A DNA stretch of 64,000 bases. It comes from Pseudoxanthomonas winnipegensis. GTDB taxonomy: Bacteria; Pseudomonadota; Gammaproteobacteria; Xanthomonadales; Xanthomonadaceae. Each line of letters begins with the position of its first letter. Position 1 is the stretch's first letter. The notes beneath the pieces were generated by a model. The model had not been told where the DNA came from and made no database searches. It saw only the letters and a program-made list of their open reading frames with translations. Of the stretch, positions 56,338 through 64,000 are shown in pieces. Location: assembly GCF_004283755.1 (NCBI RefSeq), contig NZ_SHMH01000004.1:310001-374000 (forward strand), read 5' to 3'. The position numbers and the translations under genes were made by a program.

Positions 56338-57150
56338 TCAGCCCTGGTGCCGCCAGTGCCAGGGCTCGTAGACGATGCCGTGCGGGTTGTCGCGCGGATA
56401 GCTCATGGCGAAGCCGAAGCGGCCGGCATGCGCGCCCAGCCAGGCGAAGGCGGGCGTGCGTTCGAAGGATTCCTCGGCCGGCGCCTCACCCGGCGTGCCG
56501 ATGTCCAGCGCGGTGCCGGCGTGGTGTTCGCTGTAGCCGGGCGCGGCGTTGACGGTGAGGATCTGCTCGACCGTCTGCCCGCGCGCGCGCTTGCGCTCGA
56601 AGATGCCCAGTTGGTAAGCGTGGCTGCGATAGCCGGAGATCGCGTCCAGCCGCACCTGGTCCTCCCATGCCGCGGCCTGCATGGCGCGCCACGCACGGCC
56701 GGCCGCGCGGGTCAGCCAGAGCGGACGGTCATAGCGATCGCGCCCGGCCAGCCAGAGCGTGGCCGGCTCGGCGATCAGCGCCAGGCCGGTGCGCGCGGCG
56801 TAGTCGTCGGCGTCCAGGCCCAGGCGGTCCAGGCGTCTGCGCAGGCCGGTGAGCGGCAGGTCCGCCTCGCCGGCGCCGGGCAGGGGGCGCGCCTGTTCGA
56901 TGGCCTCCAGGCGGTCCAGCGCCTCGTCGATGCCCGGCGTGCGGCTCCAGCCGGGCAGCAGGCCGACCAGCCCCTCGGGTATCACGGCGGCCAGGTAGCG
57001 GCCGTCGTCCTTGCGCCGCAGGACGCGCGAGGCGCGGGCCAGCACGCGCGCATCGGCGTTGGCGCGCGCGCGCAGCAGCGGCGCCGGCCACAGTTCCACC
57101 TCGGCGGTGTTGAGCAGCAGGCCGGTTTGGGGCAGGGGGTGAGCAGACAT
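56338..57150 (-). CDS. D-Ala-D-Ala carboxypeptidase family protein (M15B, VanY-like)
   Basis: A 270-residue protein whose C-terminal 130 residues are a VanY-type M15 peptidase: SGYRSHAYQLGIF, GYSEHHAGTALDIG (zinc ligands H and D) and the final PHGIVYEPWHWRHQG (third ligand H). It would trim peptidoglycan peptides, but it has no signal peptide, so it is either cytoplasmic, for recycled wall peptides, or exported by other means. The N-terminal half (about 1-130) is an unrecognised domain. It starts at the ATG at 57150 and is the last gene of the SPFH-led operon. Confidence 0.87.
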   Translation of the reverse strand: MSAHPLPQTGLLLNTAEVELWPAPLLRARANADARVLARASRVLRRKDDGRYLAAVIPEGLVGLLPGWSRTPGIDEALDRLEAIEQARPLPGAGEADLPLTGLRRRLDRLGLDADDYAARTGLALIAEPATLWLAGRDRYDRPLWLTRAAGRAWRAMQAAAWEDQVRLDAISGYRSHAYQLGIFERKRARGQTVEQILTVNAAPGYSEHHAGTALDIGTPGEAPAEESFERTPAFAWLGAHAGRFGFAMSYPRDNPHGIVYEPWHWRHQG

Positions 57151-57160
57151 GCGCGCCACT

Positions 57161-57763
57161 CTAGCGTGCGTGCCCGCAGCGCTCGTGCAGCAGCGCCAGC
57201 AGCCCGTGCGGATCGCGTACGTCCAGCAGCAGCGCGTGGCCGGCCGCGGTGGGCAGCCACAGCACGTGGCGGCTGTCGGCGGTGGCGACGAAGGCCTTGC
57301 GCTTGTTGCGCAGCCGGTACCAGCCGCTGCGCAGGCCGGGCAGGGAATAGCCGCGGGTCTTGAGCTGCGGGTGCAGTTCGAGGCGCTCGTCCAGGTCGAT
57401 CACGCGCGCCTGCGCCAGCTGCAGCTGCGCCAGGGCCACGCGGCTGCGGAAGAAGGTGCTGCGCACGTCCAGTTCGCCGTGGTCGATGCGCAGCGCCTGC
57501 CGGCGCAGCGCCCAGTCCAGCGCGGCCCACAGCGGCACGGTCAACATCGCCACCGACGCCAGTTGGAGGGCGATGGCGCCGAGGACGCCGCCGGCCGGCT
57601 GCGGGGTCGCCCGACCCGTCAGAGGCGCGATCGCCAGCGCGGCGGTGCAAAGCAGCAGCGGCAGGCCGACCACCAGCACGAACAGCCAGAGCCGCGCGCT
57701 GCCGGGCGGCGGCGTGAGGGCCGGCGCCGCGCCCGCCGCATGCGATCGTGCGTGCGATGTCAT
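57161..57763 (-). CDS. membrane protein with bacterial PH-like domain
   Basis: A 200-residue protein with two membrane segments (about 24-46 and 60-86) followed by a soluble domain of about 110 residues (LRIDHGELDVRSTFFRSRVALAQL; SLPGLRSGWYRLRNKRKAFV) resembling PH_10/bPH-like domains that face the cytoplasm. Ligands are unknown. Its start overlaps the CPBP gene stop by 4 bp, and the VanY-like gene starts 10 bp past its stop, so it is in the middle of the operon. Confidence 0.75.
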   Translation of the reverse strand: MTSHARSHAAGAAPALTPPPGSARLWLFVLVVGLPLLLCTAALAIAPLTGRATPQPAGGVLGAIALQLASVAMLTVPLWAALDWALRRQALRIDHGELDVRSTFFRSRVALAQLQLAQARVIDLDERLELHPQLKTRGYSLPGLRSGWYRLRNKRKAFVATADSRHVLWLPTAAGHALLLDVRDPHGLLALLHERCGHAR

Positions 57764-58566
57764 GGCCGCACCAGGCCGATGAGCGGCATGGCCACGTGCA
57801 GGACCAGGTCGGCGCAGAAGTGGCCGAGCATCGCCATCTCCAGTCCGCGCCGCCAGTACAGCCAGCCGAACACGATCCCACCCACGCCGTTGAGCAGCAG
57901 GGTGCGCGCCACCACGCCGGGCGTGAGACCCCAGACCTGGGCGGCCGTCGGCAGGTGGCCGGCGCCGAACAGCAGCGCCGCGACGAGGATCGCCGCCCAG
58001 TACACGCCGGCACCGGGCACGGCGCGACGCAGGCGCGCCACGCCCCAGACCAGCAGGGTCATCAGGAACAGGCGCAGCTGCAGTTCTTCGGCGATCCCGC
58101 CATAGAACGACGCCAGCGCGCCGTTGATGGCCGAGGCCTGCGCGCCGACGTGCGCCGGGGGATGCGTCATCGGCGGCAGCCAGCGATCGGACAGCGGCGA
58201 GAGCGCCACGATCGCCAGGCCCGCGCCCAGGCCCAGCAGGGCGCTGGTGGCCGGGCGCAGCCGCGTCCAGTCCAGCGGGGTGCGATCGACCAGCCAGGCG
58301 CGCAGCACCGGGCTGCCCAGGCCGACGCGGTGACCCATGCGCAGGCCCAGCCAGGCCATCGCGCCGATGAGGACCACGGTCTGCAGCGCCTGCAGCACCA
58401 TGACCAGCCCCAGCGGCACCGGCAGCCTGGCGAAGCGCTCGGGCATGGTCTGCGCCAGATAAGGCATCAGCGCCACCACCGCCAGCGCGGCGAGCACGCC
58501 CCAGACCGCGGCGAGCTTGAGATCGTCCACGCCGCGCGGCGCGGCCGGTGCGGGGGCGGCGTTCAT
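57760..58566 (-). CDS. CPBP family intramembrane glutamic protease
   Basis: A 268-residue membrane protein with about seven segments. The CPBP (Abi, Rce1-like) motifs are all present: GGIAEELQLRLFL (EExxxR-like, the E pair at about 161), LFGAGHLPTAAQV (FxxxH) and LGHFCADLVLHV (HxxxD/N). These enzymes cleave or bind membrane proteins, and some act in envelope stress or bacteriocin self-immunity. Start and stop overlap both neighbours by 4 bp (ATGA), so it is tightly coupled to DUF4177 and the PH-like protein. Confidence 0.88.
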   Translation of the reverse strand: MNAAPAPAAPRGVDDLKLAAVWGVLAALAVVALMPYLAQTMPERFARLPVPLGLVMVLQALQTVVLIGAMAWLGLRMGHRVGLGSPVLRAWLVDRTPLDWTRLRPATSALLGLGAGLAIVALSPLSDRWLPPMTHPPAHVGAQASAINGALASFYGGIAEELQLRLFLMTLLVWGVARLRRAVPGAGVYWAAILVAALLFGAGHLPTAAQVWGLTPGVVARTLLLNGVGGIVFGWLYWRRGLEMAMLGHFCADLVLHVAMPLIGLVRP

Positions 58567-58748
58567 TGCGGACGCTTGAAGACCAGCACCACCGGCTGCG
58601 CCGGCGCCGGCACGATCAGGTTGACCAGCTCCCAGCCCTGGTTGCCCTGCCTGGTGAGTTCCTCCTGGACCAGCTCGGTCTTCAGGGCGCCCAGCAGGCT
58701 GGGCTTCACTTCCACGGTGAGATAGCTCCAGCGGCGGTCGGTGCTCAT
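58563..58748 (-). CDS. DUF4177 domain protein
   Basis: A 61-residue protein made of one DUF4177 unit: [18 protein letters not shown] at the start, then [14 protein letters not shown] and VVLVFKRP, which is the usual small alpha-beta fold. Function unknown; such proteins often sit beside membrane genes. It overlaps the upstream ribbon-helix-helix gene and the downstream CPBP gene by 4 bp each, which confirms it as a real gene despite its length. Confidence 0.85.
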   Translation of the reverse strand: MSTDRRWSYLTVEVKPSLLGALKTELVQEELTRQGNQGWELVNLIVPAPAQPVVLVFKRPQ

Positions 58749-58930
58749 GCGTCGTCTTCCTGTGGATCGGGGATCGGGGGTCTGGGCAGGCGGCCGGCCT
58801 TGCGCAGCGCGTCGCGCAGCAGGTACTCGATCTGCGCGTTGAGCGAACGCAGGTCGTCGTCGGCCCACTTCTGGGCCGCGGCGAGCACCTCGGCGCTGAT
58901 GCGCAGCGGGTAGGCCTTCTTCTCTGCCAT
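58745..58930 (-). CDS. Arc-like ribbon-helix-helix DNA-binding protein
   Basis: A 61-residue protein with the ribbon-helix-helix pattern: beta strand [18 protein letters not shown], then [20 protein letters not shown], whose [10 protein letters not shown] is the helix 2 signature of Arc/CopG proteins. A proline-rich acidic tail follows. It would dimerise and bind an operator. It is encoded inside the SPFH operon and coupled to DUF4177, and a perfect palindrome lies at the operon promoter, so it is the natural candidate for self-control. There is no toxin-like partner, so this is not an obvious toxin-antitoxin pair. Confidence 0.85.
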   Translation of the reverse strand: MAEKKAYPLRISAEVLAAAQKWADDDLRSLNAQIEYLLRDALRKAGRLPRPPIPDPQEDDA

Positions 58931-58936
58931 ATGGGC

Positions 58937-59014
58937 TCAGCCGTCCGTGTTCCGGCGTCCGCGCCGGACGGCGAGCACGACGAGCAGGACGGCAGCGGAG
59001 ACGTGGGCAGGCAC
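58937..59014 (-). CDS. possible 25-residue small membrane protein
   Basis: A short frame between the SPFH gene and the ribbon-helix-helix gene. It starts with GTG, 9 bp after the SPFH stop and in the same frame. The product would have one short hydrophobic stretch ([12 protein letters not shown]) and a basic tail (RRGRRNTDG), a common small membrane protein pattern. There is no clear Shine-Dalgarno sequence. It could equally be a chance frame in GC-rich DNA. Confidence 0.3.
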   Translation of the reverse strand: MPAHVSAAVLLVVLAVRRGRRNTDG

Positions 59015-59023
59015 TGGCGTTGC

Positions 59024-59908
59024 TCAGTACAAGCTGCCGGCGTTGACGATGGGCTGGGTGGCCCGATCGCCGCACAGCACCACCAGCAGGTTGCTGACCA
59101 TCGCGGCGCGACGCTCCTCGTCCAGCTGCACGGTGCCGCTCTTTTCCAGCTCGGCCAGGGCCATTTCGACCATGCCCACCGCGCCGGCGACGATGCGCGT
59201 GCGCGCGGCGATGACCGCGTTGGCCTGCTGGCGCTGCAGCATGGCCTGGGCGATCTCCGGCGCGTAGGCCAGATGGCTGATGCGCGCCTCGATCACGTCC
59301 ACGCCGGCCTGGGTCAGGCGCTCGTCCAGGTGGTGCTTGAGCTGCTCGCTGATCTCGGCCGGATGGCTGCGCAGCGAGACCTGGCCGTCCTCGTGCTGGT
59401 CGTAGGGATGGCTGGTGGCCATCGCGCGCAGCGCCGCCTCGGACTGGATGTGCACGAAGCTCTCGTAGTCGTCCACGTTGTAGACCGCCTCGGAGGCCAC
59501 GCTGACCTGCCAGACGATGACCGCGGCGATCTCGATGGGCGAGCCGTCCAGCTCGTTGACCTTCAGCCGGCCGCTCTCGAAGTTGCGCACGCGCAGGGAA
59601 ACCTTCTTCTTGGCGTAGAAGGGGTTGTTCCAGCGCAGGCCGGACTGCTTGTCGGTGCCCACGTACTTGCCGAACAGGCTGATCACCGCGGCCTGGTTGG
59701 GCTGCAGCGTGTACAGGCCGATCAGGCAGAACAGCAGCGCCGCGGCCAGCACGATGGCCACCACCACCCGGCTCGCCGAGGCCACGCCGGCGCCGTCCGG
59801 GTCGGGACCCAGGCCGGTGGCGAACAGCCACACCGCGCCGGCCAGCAGCACCAGCAGCACCAACAGGAAGGGAAGGCCGGGCAGGGAACGGACGGGTTGT
59901 TCTTTCAT
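59024..59908 (-). CDS. SPFH (band 7) domain membrane protein
   Basis: A 294-residue protein. Two membrane segments (about 12-30 and 45-68) are followed by an SPFH domain (about 70-230: [61 protein letters not shown], in parts) and a helical C-terminus ([22 protein letters not shown], in parts) that oligomerises. It belongs to the bacterial group close to prohibitins and slipins, which organise membrane proteins and proteases. It is the first gene of the six-gene operon. GAGGA precedes the ATG at 59908, and the palindromic operator lies 28-44 bp upstream. Confidence 0.88.
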   Translation of the reverse strand: MKEQPVRSLPGLPFLLVLLVLLAGAVWLFATGLGPDPDGAGVASASRVVVAIVLAAALLFCLIGLYTLQPNQAAVISLFGKYVGTDKQSGLRWNNPFYAKKKVSLRVRNFESGRLKVNELDGSPIEIAAVIVWQVSVASEAVYNVDDYESFVHIQSEAALRAMATSHPYDQHEDGQVSLRSHPAEISEQLKHHLDERLTQAGVDVIEARISHLAYAPEIAQAMLQRQQANAVIAARTRIVAGAVGMVEMALAELEKSGTVQLDEERRAAMVSNLLVVLCGDRATQPIVNAGSLY

Positions 59909-59935
59909 GGCGGTGTCCTCGGATGTCAAGGGAAA

Positions 59936-59952
59936 GATATCAAATTGATATC
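59936..59952. promoter_or_regulatory. perfect palindromic operator GATATCAAATTGATATC
   Basis: An AT-rich 17-bp inverted repeat (8-bp arms, 1-bp centre) in otherwise GC-rich DNA. On the SPFH strand it overlaps a possible promoter: TTGCAG as -35 and TATCTT as -10, 16 bp apart. That position suits a repressor. The likely binder is the ribbon-helix-helix protein encoded in the same operon. Confidence 0.75.
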
Positions 59953-60056
59953 GTCCTGCAAGTGCCATCCGTCGGCGCAGGCGGGCCGGGTCGGTCCGGG
60001 GACGCAAGAGACGGGCTGGCTAGAATGGCCGCCCCTTCTGCCTGGATCCGCCGCCC

Positions 60057-61253
60057 ATGACCACGCTCGGCACGCCGCGCTCGCCTTCCGCCACCCGCGT
60101 CCTGCTCCTCGGCTCGGGCGAACTGGGCAAGGAGGTGGCCATCGAGCTGCAGCGCTTCGGCGTGGAGGTCATCGCCGCCGACCGCTATGCCGACGCGCCG
60201 GCCATGCAGGTCGCCCACCGCAGCCATGTGCTGGACATGCTCGACCCCGCCGCGCTGCGCGCGCTGATCGTGCAGGAGCGGCCGCACCTGGTGGTGCCGG
60301 AGATCGAGGCCATCCACACCCCGACCCTGGTCGAGCTGGAAGCCGACGGCCTGCACGTGATCCCGACCGCGCGCGCCGCGCGCCTGACCATGGACCGCGA
60401 AGGCATCCGCCGCCTGGCCGCCGAGACGCTGGGCCTGCCGACCTCGCCGTACCGCTTCGTCGACACGCGCGAGGATTATCTCGCCGCGGTCGCGGCCATC
60501 GGCCTGCCGTGCGTGGTCAAGCCGCTGATGTCCTCCTCGGGCAAGGGCCAGAGCACGCTGCGCAGCGAGGCCGACATCGCCCCGGCGTGGGATTACGCGC
60601 AGACCGGCGGCCGCGCCGGAGCCGGGCGCTGCATCGTCGAGGGCTTCATCGACTTCGATTACGAGATCACCCTGCTGACCGTGCGCCACGCCGGCGGCGC
60701 CAGCTTCTGCGCGCCGATCGGCCACTGGCAGAAGGACGGCGACTACCGTGAGAGCTGGCAGCCGCAGCCGATGAGCGCGGCCGCGCTGGCGCGCGCCCAG
60801 CAGATCGCCCGCGCGGTGACCGACGACCTGGGCGGGCGCGGCCTGTTCGGCGTGGAGCTGTTCGTCAAGGGCGACGCGGTGTGGTTCTCCGAGGTGTCCC
60901 CGCGCCCGCACGACACCGGCCTGGTGACGCTGGTGTCGCAGGACCTGAGCGAGTTCGCCCTGCATGCGCGCGCCATCCTCGGCCTGCCGGTTGGCGCGGG
61001 CGATGGCGAGACGATCACGACCGTCGCGCCTTCGGCCTCGTGCGCGATGCTGGCTCAAGGCCACGGCGTGCCGGTGTTCGCCCACGTCGAGGCCGCCCTG
61101 GCAGCGCCCGATACCGCGCTGCGCCTGTTCGGCAAGCCGCGCGTGGAAGGCCAGCGCCGCGTCGGCGTCACCCTGGCCCGCGGCGCCGACATCGACGCCG
61201 CCCGCGCCAAGGCGCGCGAGGCCGCGGCGGCGATCGAGATCACGCTGGCCTGA
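60057..61253 (+). CDS. purT: formate-dependent phosphoribosylglycinamide formyltransferase
   Basis: A 398-residue ATP-grasp enzyme that uses formate and ATP to formylate GAR in purine synthesis. The N-terminal domain has [19 protein letters not shown] (about 15-33). The ATP-binding loop is [17 protein letters not shown] (about 153-169), and [20 protein letters not shown] holds the metal ligands, in the [12 protein letters not shown] signature of PurT. Length matches the family. It does not lie in a purine operon. The nucleotidyltransferase gene starts 10 bp after its stop, so the two are probably cotranscribed. Confidence 0.95.
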   Translation: MTTLGTPRSPSATRVLLLGSGELGKEVAIELQRFGVEVIAADRYADAPAMQVAHRSHVLDMLDPAALRALIVQERPHLVVPEIEAIHTPTLVELEADGLHVIPTARAARLTMDREGIRRLAAETLGLPTSPYRFVDTREDYLAAVAAIGLPCVVKPLMSSSGKGQSTLRSEADIAPAWDYAQTGGRAGAGRCIVEGFIDFDYEITLLTVRHAGGASFCAPIGHWQKDGDYRESWQPQPMSAAALARAQQIARAVTDDLGGRGLFGVELFVKGDAVWFSEVSPRPHDTGLVTLVSQDLSEFALHARAILGLPVGAGDGETITTVAPSASCAMLAQGHGVPVFAHVEAALAAPDTALRLFGKPRVEGQRRVGVTLARGADIDAARAKAREAAAAIEITLA

Positions 61254-61263
61254 GGGAGCGGCG

Positions 61264-62043
61264 ATGCAGGAGCAGACGCAGAGGTCGTGGGCCGCACTGG
61301 GCGAAACATTGCAGCCCCGGCATCGGCAGGCCCTCGTCGAACTGCTGGCCTGGGTGCCGCAGATCGTCGCGCCGGCGGGGTTGGTCGTGTCGGGCAGCAT
61401 CGTGCGCGGCAATCCAGGGCCGTCCAGCGATCTGGATGTGGTCATCCTCCATGACGGCGCGTGGCGCCGTCGCGTGCAGCGCCGCTTCAACGGCGTGCCG
61501 GCCGAGCTGTTCTTCAATTCCCGCGCCTGGCTGCTGCACGCGATCCACAGCGAGGCCGATGCGGGCCGGCCGGTGATGGCGCACATGCTGGCCACCGGCG
61601 TCCTGGTGGCCGATCCCCGCGGCGCGATGGCGGACTTGCAGCGCCTGGCCTCGGAACGGCTGCAGCGCGGCCCCGGCCTGGACGAACAGGCGCTGACGCG
61701 CGAGCGCTATGCAGCGGCCACGCTGGTGGAGGATGCGCTGGACTTCATCGCCGAGCCCGACGTGGCCGACGCGGCGCAGGCCCGTGCCCTGGCCGTCGAG
61801 GCCCTGGTGGCCTACCACAGCCTGCAGCAGGGCCAGTTTCTGCCTCGGCCCAAGGAGCGCCTGGCGCTGCTCTCGCAAGCCGACCCGGTGTTGGCGGCGC
61901 TGTTGCGCCAGTCGCTCACCGGCTCGGGCGAGCAGGCCAGCGACGCGCTGCGCGCTGCCGCCGATCGGATCCTGGGCGTGTCCGGCTTCTTCGAATGGGA
62001 TTCGGGCATCGATCCAACGCCGCCGCCCGTCGCAGGAGGTTGA
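61264..62043 (+). CDS. nucleotidyltransferase-domain protein
   Basis: A 259-residue protein. The nucleotidyltransferase pattern is VVSGSIVRGNPGPSSDLDVVIL (about 41-62, in parts), giving GSx-n-SDLDV with the two metal-binding aspartates. The C-terminal half is helical (DEQALTRERYAAATLVEDAL; AVEALVAYHSLQQGQFLPRPKERL in parts) as in MNT/HEPN-type or KNTase-like proteins. It might transfer a nucleotide to a small molecule, protein or tRNA; no partner HEPN gene is present. GGGAG precedes the ATG. It follows purT closely. Confidence 0.82.
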   Translation: MQEQTQRSWAALGETLQPRHRQALVELLAWVPQIVAPAGLVVSGSIVRGNPGPSSDLDVVILHDGAWRRRVQRRFNGVPAELFFNSRAWLLHAIHSEADAGRPVMAHMLATGVLVADPRGAMADLQRLASERLQRGPGLDEQALTRERYAAATLVEDALDFIAEPDVADAAQARALAVEALVAYHSLQQGQFLPRPKERLALLSQADPVLAALLRQSLTGSGEQASDALRAAADRILGVSGFFEWDSGIDPTPPPVAGG

Positions 62044-62100
62044 TCGCGGGGGCGTGCCTGCTTCCGGACGACGCTTGCGCTGTCCGGACGGCAGGGACGC

Positions 62101-63627
62101 TCAAGCAGATGCGGTCGCGTGCGCGTCGTTGGGCGCGGCCGGCCGGCGCAGCATGACAAGCACCACCAGCGCGGCGACGCCGGTGATGGCGCAGAGCACC
62201 CAGAGCAGCAGCTGCAGCGCATCGGTCTGCAGCGCGACCAGCCGTGCCGCGGGCAGCGTGGGAATCAGGCGCGCGGCCTGCCCCAGGTCGCCGGCGGCCA
62301 GCGCGGCCGCCGCCGCCGGAGCGTGGTCGCCTGCCGCGCCCATGTGCACGAGGTGCGATCGACTCAAGTCGGCGAGCAGGGCGCCCACCAGCGCCAGCGC
62401 GATGCCTTCGCCGGCCACGCGCATCGTGCCGAAGATGCCTGCGGCCATGCCGGCGCGTGAGGTGGGCACGACGCTGACCGACAGCGCATCCATCAGCCCC
62501 CAGGGCAGGCCCGTGCCGGCGCCGATCACCAGCAGCGGCGCCACCAGACCGGCCGGCGGGCCGCCGATCCGGCTCGCCAGCCAGGCCAGCCCCAGCGCCG
62601 CCACGAGCAGGCCCACCCCGCACAGAGCGCCCGCGGACACCTCGCGCGCGAGCCGTGCGGCCAGCATCGGCACGCCCAGCATCGGCGCCGACAGGGCCAG
62701 CATCACCAGTCCCGCACGCGCCGGGTCGAGACCTTCGATGCCGATCAGGTGCAGGGGCAGCAGCACCAGCAGGACGACATAGCCATAGCAGGTGGCCACC
62801 GGCAGCACCTGCACCCCGACGAAGCGCGCATAGCGGAACAGCGAGAGGTCGAGCATCGGCTGCGGACGACGGCCCTCGATCGCGATGAAGAGCGCCAGCA
62901 GCGCCAGGCTCGCGCCTGCGCAGCCCAGCGTGCCGGCGCCGAGCCAGCCATGCAGCGGCACCTGCATCAGGGCCAGGGTCAGCAGCGAAACGGTCGCGGT
63001 GAAGGCCACCGCGCCTGGCCAGTCCAGTGGACCGCTCGAAGGTGCCCGGCTTTCCCGCATGGTGCGGCGCGCCAGCCACCAGGCCGGACCGGCCAGCAGC
63101 GCGCCGGCGGCGAACACCGCCCGCCAGCCAAGCCAGACCACCAGGCTGCCCGCCAGCAGCGGCCCGATCGCCAGTCCGGTGCCGAAGGTGGTGCCCAGCA
63201 GGCTAAAGGCGCGCAGGCGCGCCGGGCCCTCGAAGCGCTGCGCCAGCGCCGCGCTGCCGCTGGCCAGGGACGCGGCGGCGGCGACGCCCTGGCAGGCGCG
63301 CAGCAGGTCCAGCCACAGCAGGCTGGGCGCCAGGCACAGCAGCACCGAGCTGGCCGCGAACCCGGCCGTGCCGGCGAGGAACAGGCGCCGGCGGCCGAAG
63401 CGATCGGCCAGCGCGCCGGCCACCATCAGCAGGCTGCCGAAGGCCAGCATGAAGGCATTGGTGACCCAGTTCAGGGCCGCGGCGCTGCCGCCGAGATCGC
63501 GGGCGATGGCCGGCACGGCCAGCGCGCCGGCGGAAAAGCTCAGCGGCATGGCCAGGGCGACGGCGCAGACGGCCAGCAGCAACAGGCCGCCATGCGCGGC
63601 AGGGGATGAGGAGGAAAGGTGGGACAT
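62101..63627 (-). CDS. MFS transporter, DHA2-like drug exporter
   Basis: A 508-residue protein with about 14 membrane segments. The marks are WVTNAFMLAFGSLLMVAGALADRFGRRRLF (motif A, given across about 65-95), RACQGVAAAASLASGSA (motif B-like) and GTTFGTGLAIGPLLAG (motif C-like, antiporter type). It would extrude drugs or metabolites. The ATG at 63627 is chosen by domain limits; a GTG 33 bp upstream is possible. It diverges from a LysR-type regulator at 63738, the usual set-up for an inducible exporter. Confidence 0.87.
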   Translation of the reverse strand: MSHLSSSSPAAHGGLLLLAVCAVALAMPLSFSAGALAVPAIARDLGGSAAALNWVTNAFMLAFGSLLMVAGALADRFGRRRLFLAGTAGFAASSVLLCLAPSLLWLDLLRACQGVAAAASLASGSAALAQRFEGPARLRAFSLLGTTFGTGLAIGPLLAGSLVVWLGWRAVFAAGALLAGPAWWLARRTMRESRAPSSGPLDWPGAVAFTATVSLLTLALMQVPLHGWLGAGTLGCAGASLALLALFIAIEGRRPQPMLDLSLFRYARFVGVQVLPVATCYGYVVLLVLLPLHLIGIEGLDPARAGLVMLALSAPMLGVPMLAARLAREVSAGALCGVGLLVAALGLAWLASRIGGPPAGLVAPLLVIGAGTGLPWGLMDALSVSVVPTSRAGMAAGIFGTMRVAGEGIALALVGALLADLSRSHLVHMGAAGDHAPAAAAALAAGDLGQAARLIPTLPAARLVALQTDALQLLLWVLCAITGVAALVVLVMLRRPAAPNDAHATASA

Positions 63628-63696
63628 GGGGGCATCAGGGCGCGGGGAACGTCGTGACACGCTATGGCGTCTGCAACGCTCGAAAAACCGCCAGGA

Positions 63697-63716
63697 TTTC
63701 CGTAAATTGAGGAAAA
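63697..63716. promoter_or_regulatory. candidate LysR operator between the MFS and LysR genes
   Basis: An AT-rich inverted repeat TTTCC-N8/9-GGAAA lies in the 110-bp divergent gap, close to the LysR start. Its arm spacing is near the T-N11-A pattern of LysR sites. It is the only such structure in the gap. Confidence 0.45.
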
Positions 63717-63737
63717 AATCTCCGCAATGACCGCGGC

Positions 63738-64000
63738 ATGGATCAGTTGTCCGCCATCAACGTCTTCGTCAAGGCCGCCGAGCTGCGCAGCTTCGTCGCT
63801 GCCGGCGCTTCGCTCGGCCTGTCGGCGTCGGCGGTGGGCAAGCGGATCGCCGCGCTGGAGCAATCGCTGGGCGCGCGCCTGTTCCAGCGGACCACGCGCC
63901 GCATCGTGCTGACCGAGTCCGGCCACCTGTTCCTGGAGCGCTGCCGCCGCATCCTGGATGAGCTGCAGGATGCCCAGGCCATGCTGTCGCAGGCCCAGCG
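63738..64000 (+). CDS. LysR-family transcriptional regulator (3' truncated by window)
   Basis: The first 87 residues only. They contain the LysR winged helix-turn-helix: MDQLSAINVFVKAAELRSFVAAGASLGLSASAVGKRIAALEQSLGARLF spans it (read across 1-49), followed by QRTTRRIVLTESGHLFLERC, the wing and linker helix of the CrgA/AaeR-like branch. The effector domain lies beyond the window. It diverges from the DHA2-like exporter, which it probably controls. Confidence 0.9.
   Translation, partial: MDQLSAINVFVKAAELRSFVAAGASLGLSASAVGKRIAALEQSLGARLFQRTTRRIVLTESGHLFLERCRRILDELQDAQAMLSQAQ

Noticed and set aside
58745-58930. Toxin-antitoxin reading of the ribbon-helix-helix gene
   Set aside because: The neighbour is DUF4177, not a known toxin family, and the pair lies inside a longer membrane-protein operon. 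Self-repression of the operon explains it better.

Overview
The window is chromosomal DNA of very high GC content from a gammaproteobacterium of the Xanthomonadaceae/Lysobacteraceae (Xanthomonas, Stenotrophomonas, Pseudoxanthomonas, Lysobacter relatives). The evidence is the codon bias, the minCDE and thrABC operons with an attenuation leader, the abundance of secreted or lipoprotein peptidases, and several families of palindromic intergenic repeats, one with a GTAG-type header as in Stenotrophomonas. I cannot fix the genus. There is no prophage, IS element, CRISPR array or rRNA operon; most of the window is housekeeping DNA in short, tightly coupled operons.

Layout. 1-7.8 kb: end of rlmKL, an EamA exporter divergent from a MocR-type regulator, a tandem pair of nearly identical MHS-type MFS symporters, a DHA2 drug exporter and a small secreted protein that seems to start at AUC. 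7.8-8.6 kb: gene-free, with repeats. 8.6-21 kb: M1 aminopeptidase, DUF445 protein, gluconate permease, a creD-unknown-GNAT-nitrilase operon, an M28 peptidase, and a LysE exporter with an AraC regulator. 21.4-26.9 kb: cyanophycin operon (cyanophycinase, cyanophycin synthetase, and a shortened synthetase paralogue with a Mur ligase domain but no ATP-grasp domain). 27-28 kb: a lower-GC patch with one lipoprotein gene, then tRNA-Arg(CCU).

28.1-33.3 kb: threonine operon with a Thr/Ile-rich leader peptide and attenuator, thrA, thrB, thrC. 33.3-45 kb: MscS-type channel, HD hydrolase, flavoprotein, beta-lactamase-fold hydrolase, FKBP lipoprotein with a hexamer repeat in its signal peptide, TrhO-like hydroxylase, diguanylate cyclase, GST and a luciferase-like oxidoreductase. 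45-54 kb: small conserved proteins, an ACE-like M2 peptidase, a YrbL-like kinase, the GNAT-minC-minD-minE operon and a NarL-type two-component system. 54-64 kb: SRPBCC protein, DUF423 protein, a six-gene operon (SPFH, ribbon-helix-helix, DUF4177, CPBP protease, PH-like, VanY-like) behind a perfect palindromic operator, purT, a nucleotidyltransferase, and an MFS exporter divergent from a LysR regulator.

How the genes work together. The strongest functional units are threonine synthesis with its attenuator, cyanophycin (Asp-Arg polymer) synthesis and breakdown, Min-system control of the division site, and the SPFH-led envelope operon, which probably controls itself through its own ribbon-helix-helix protein. 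Divergent regulator/transporter pairs recur (MocR/EamA, AraC/LysE, LysR/MFS). All calls come from reading the sequence; no searches were run.
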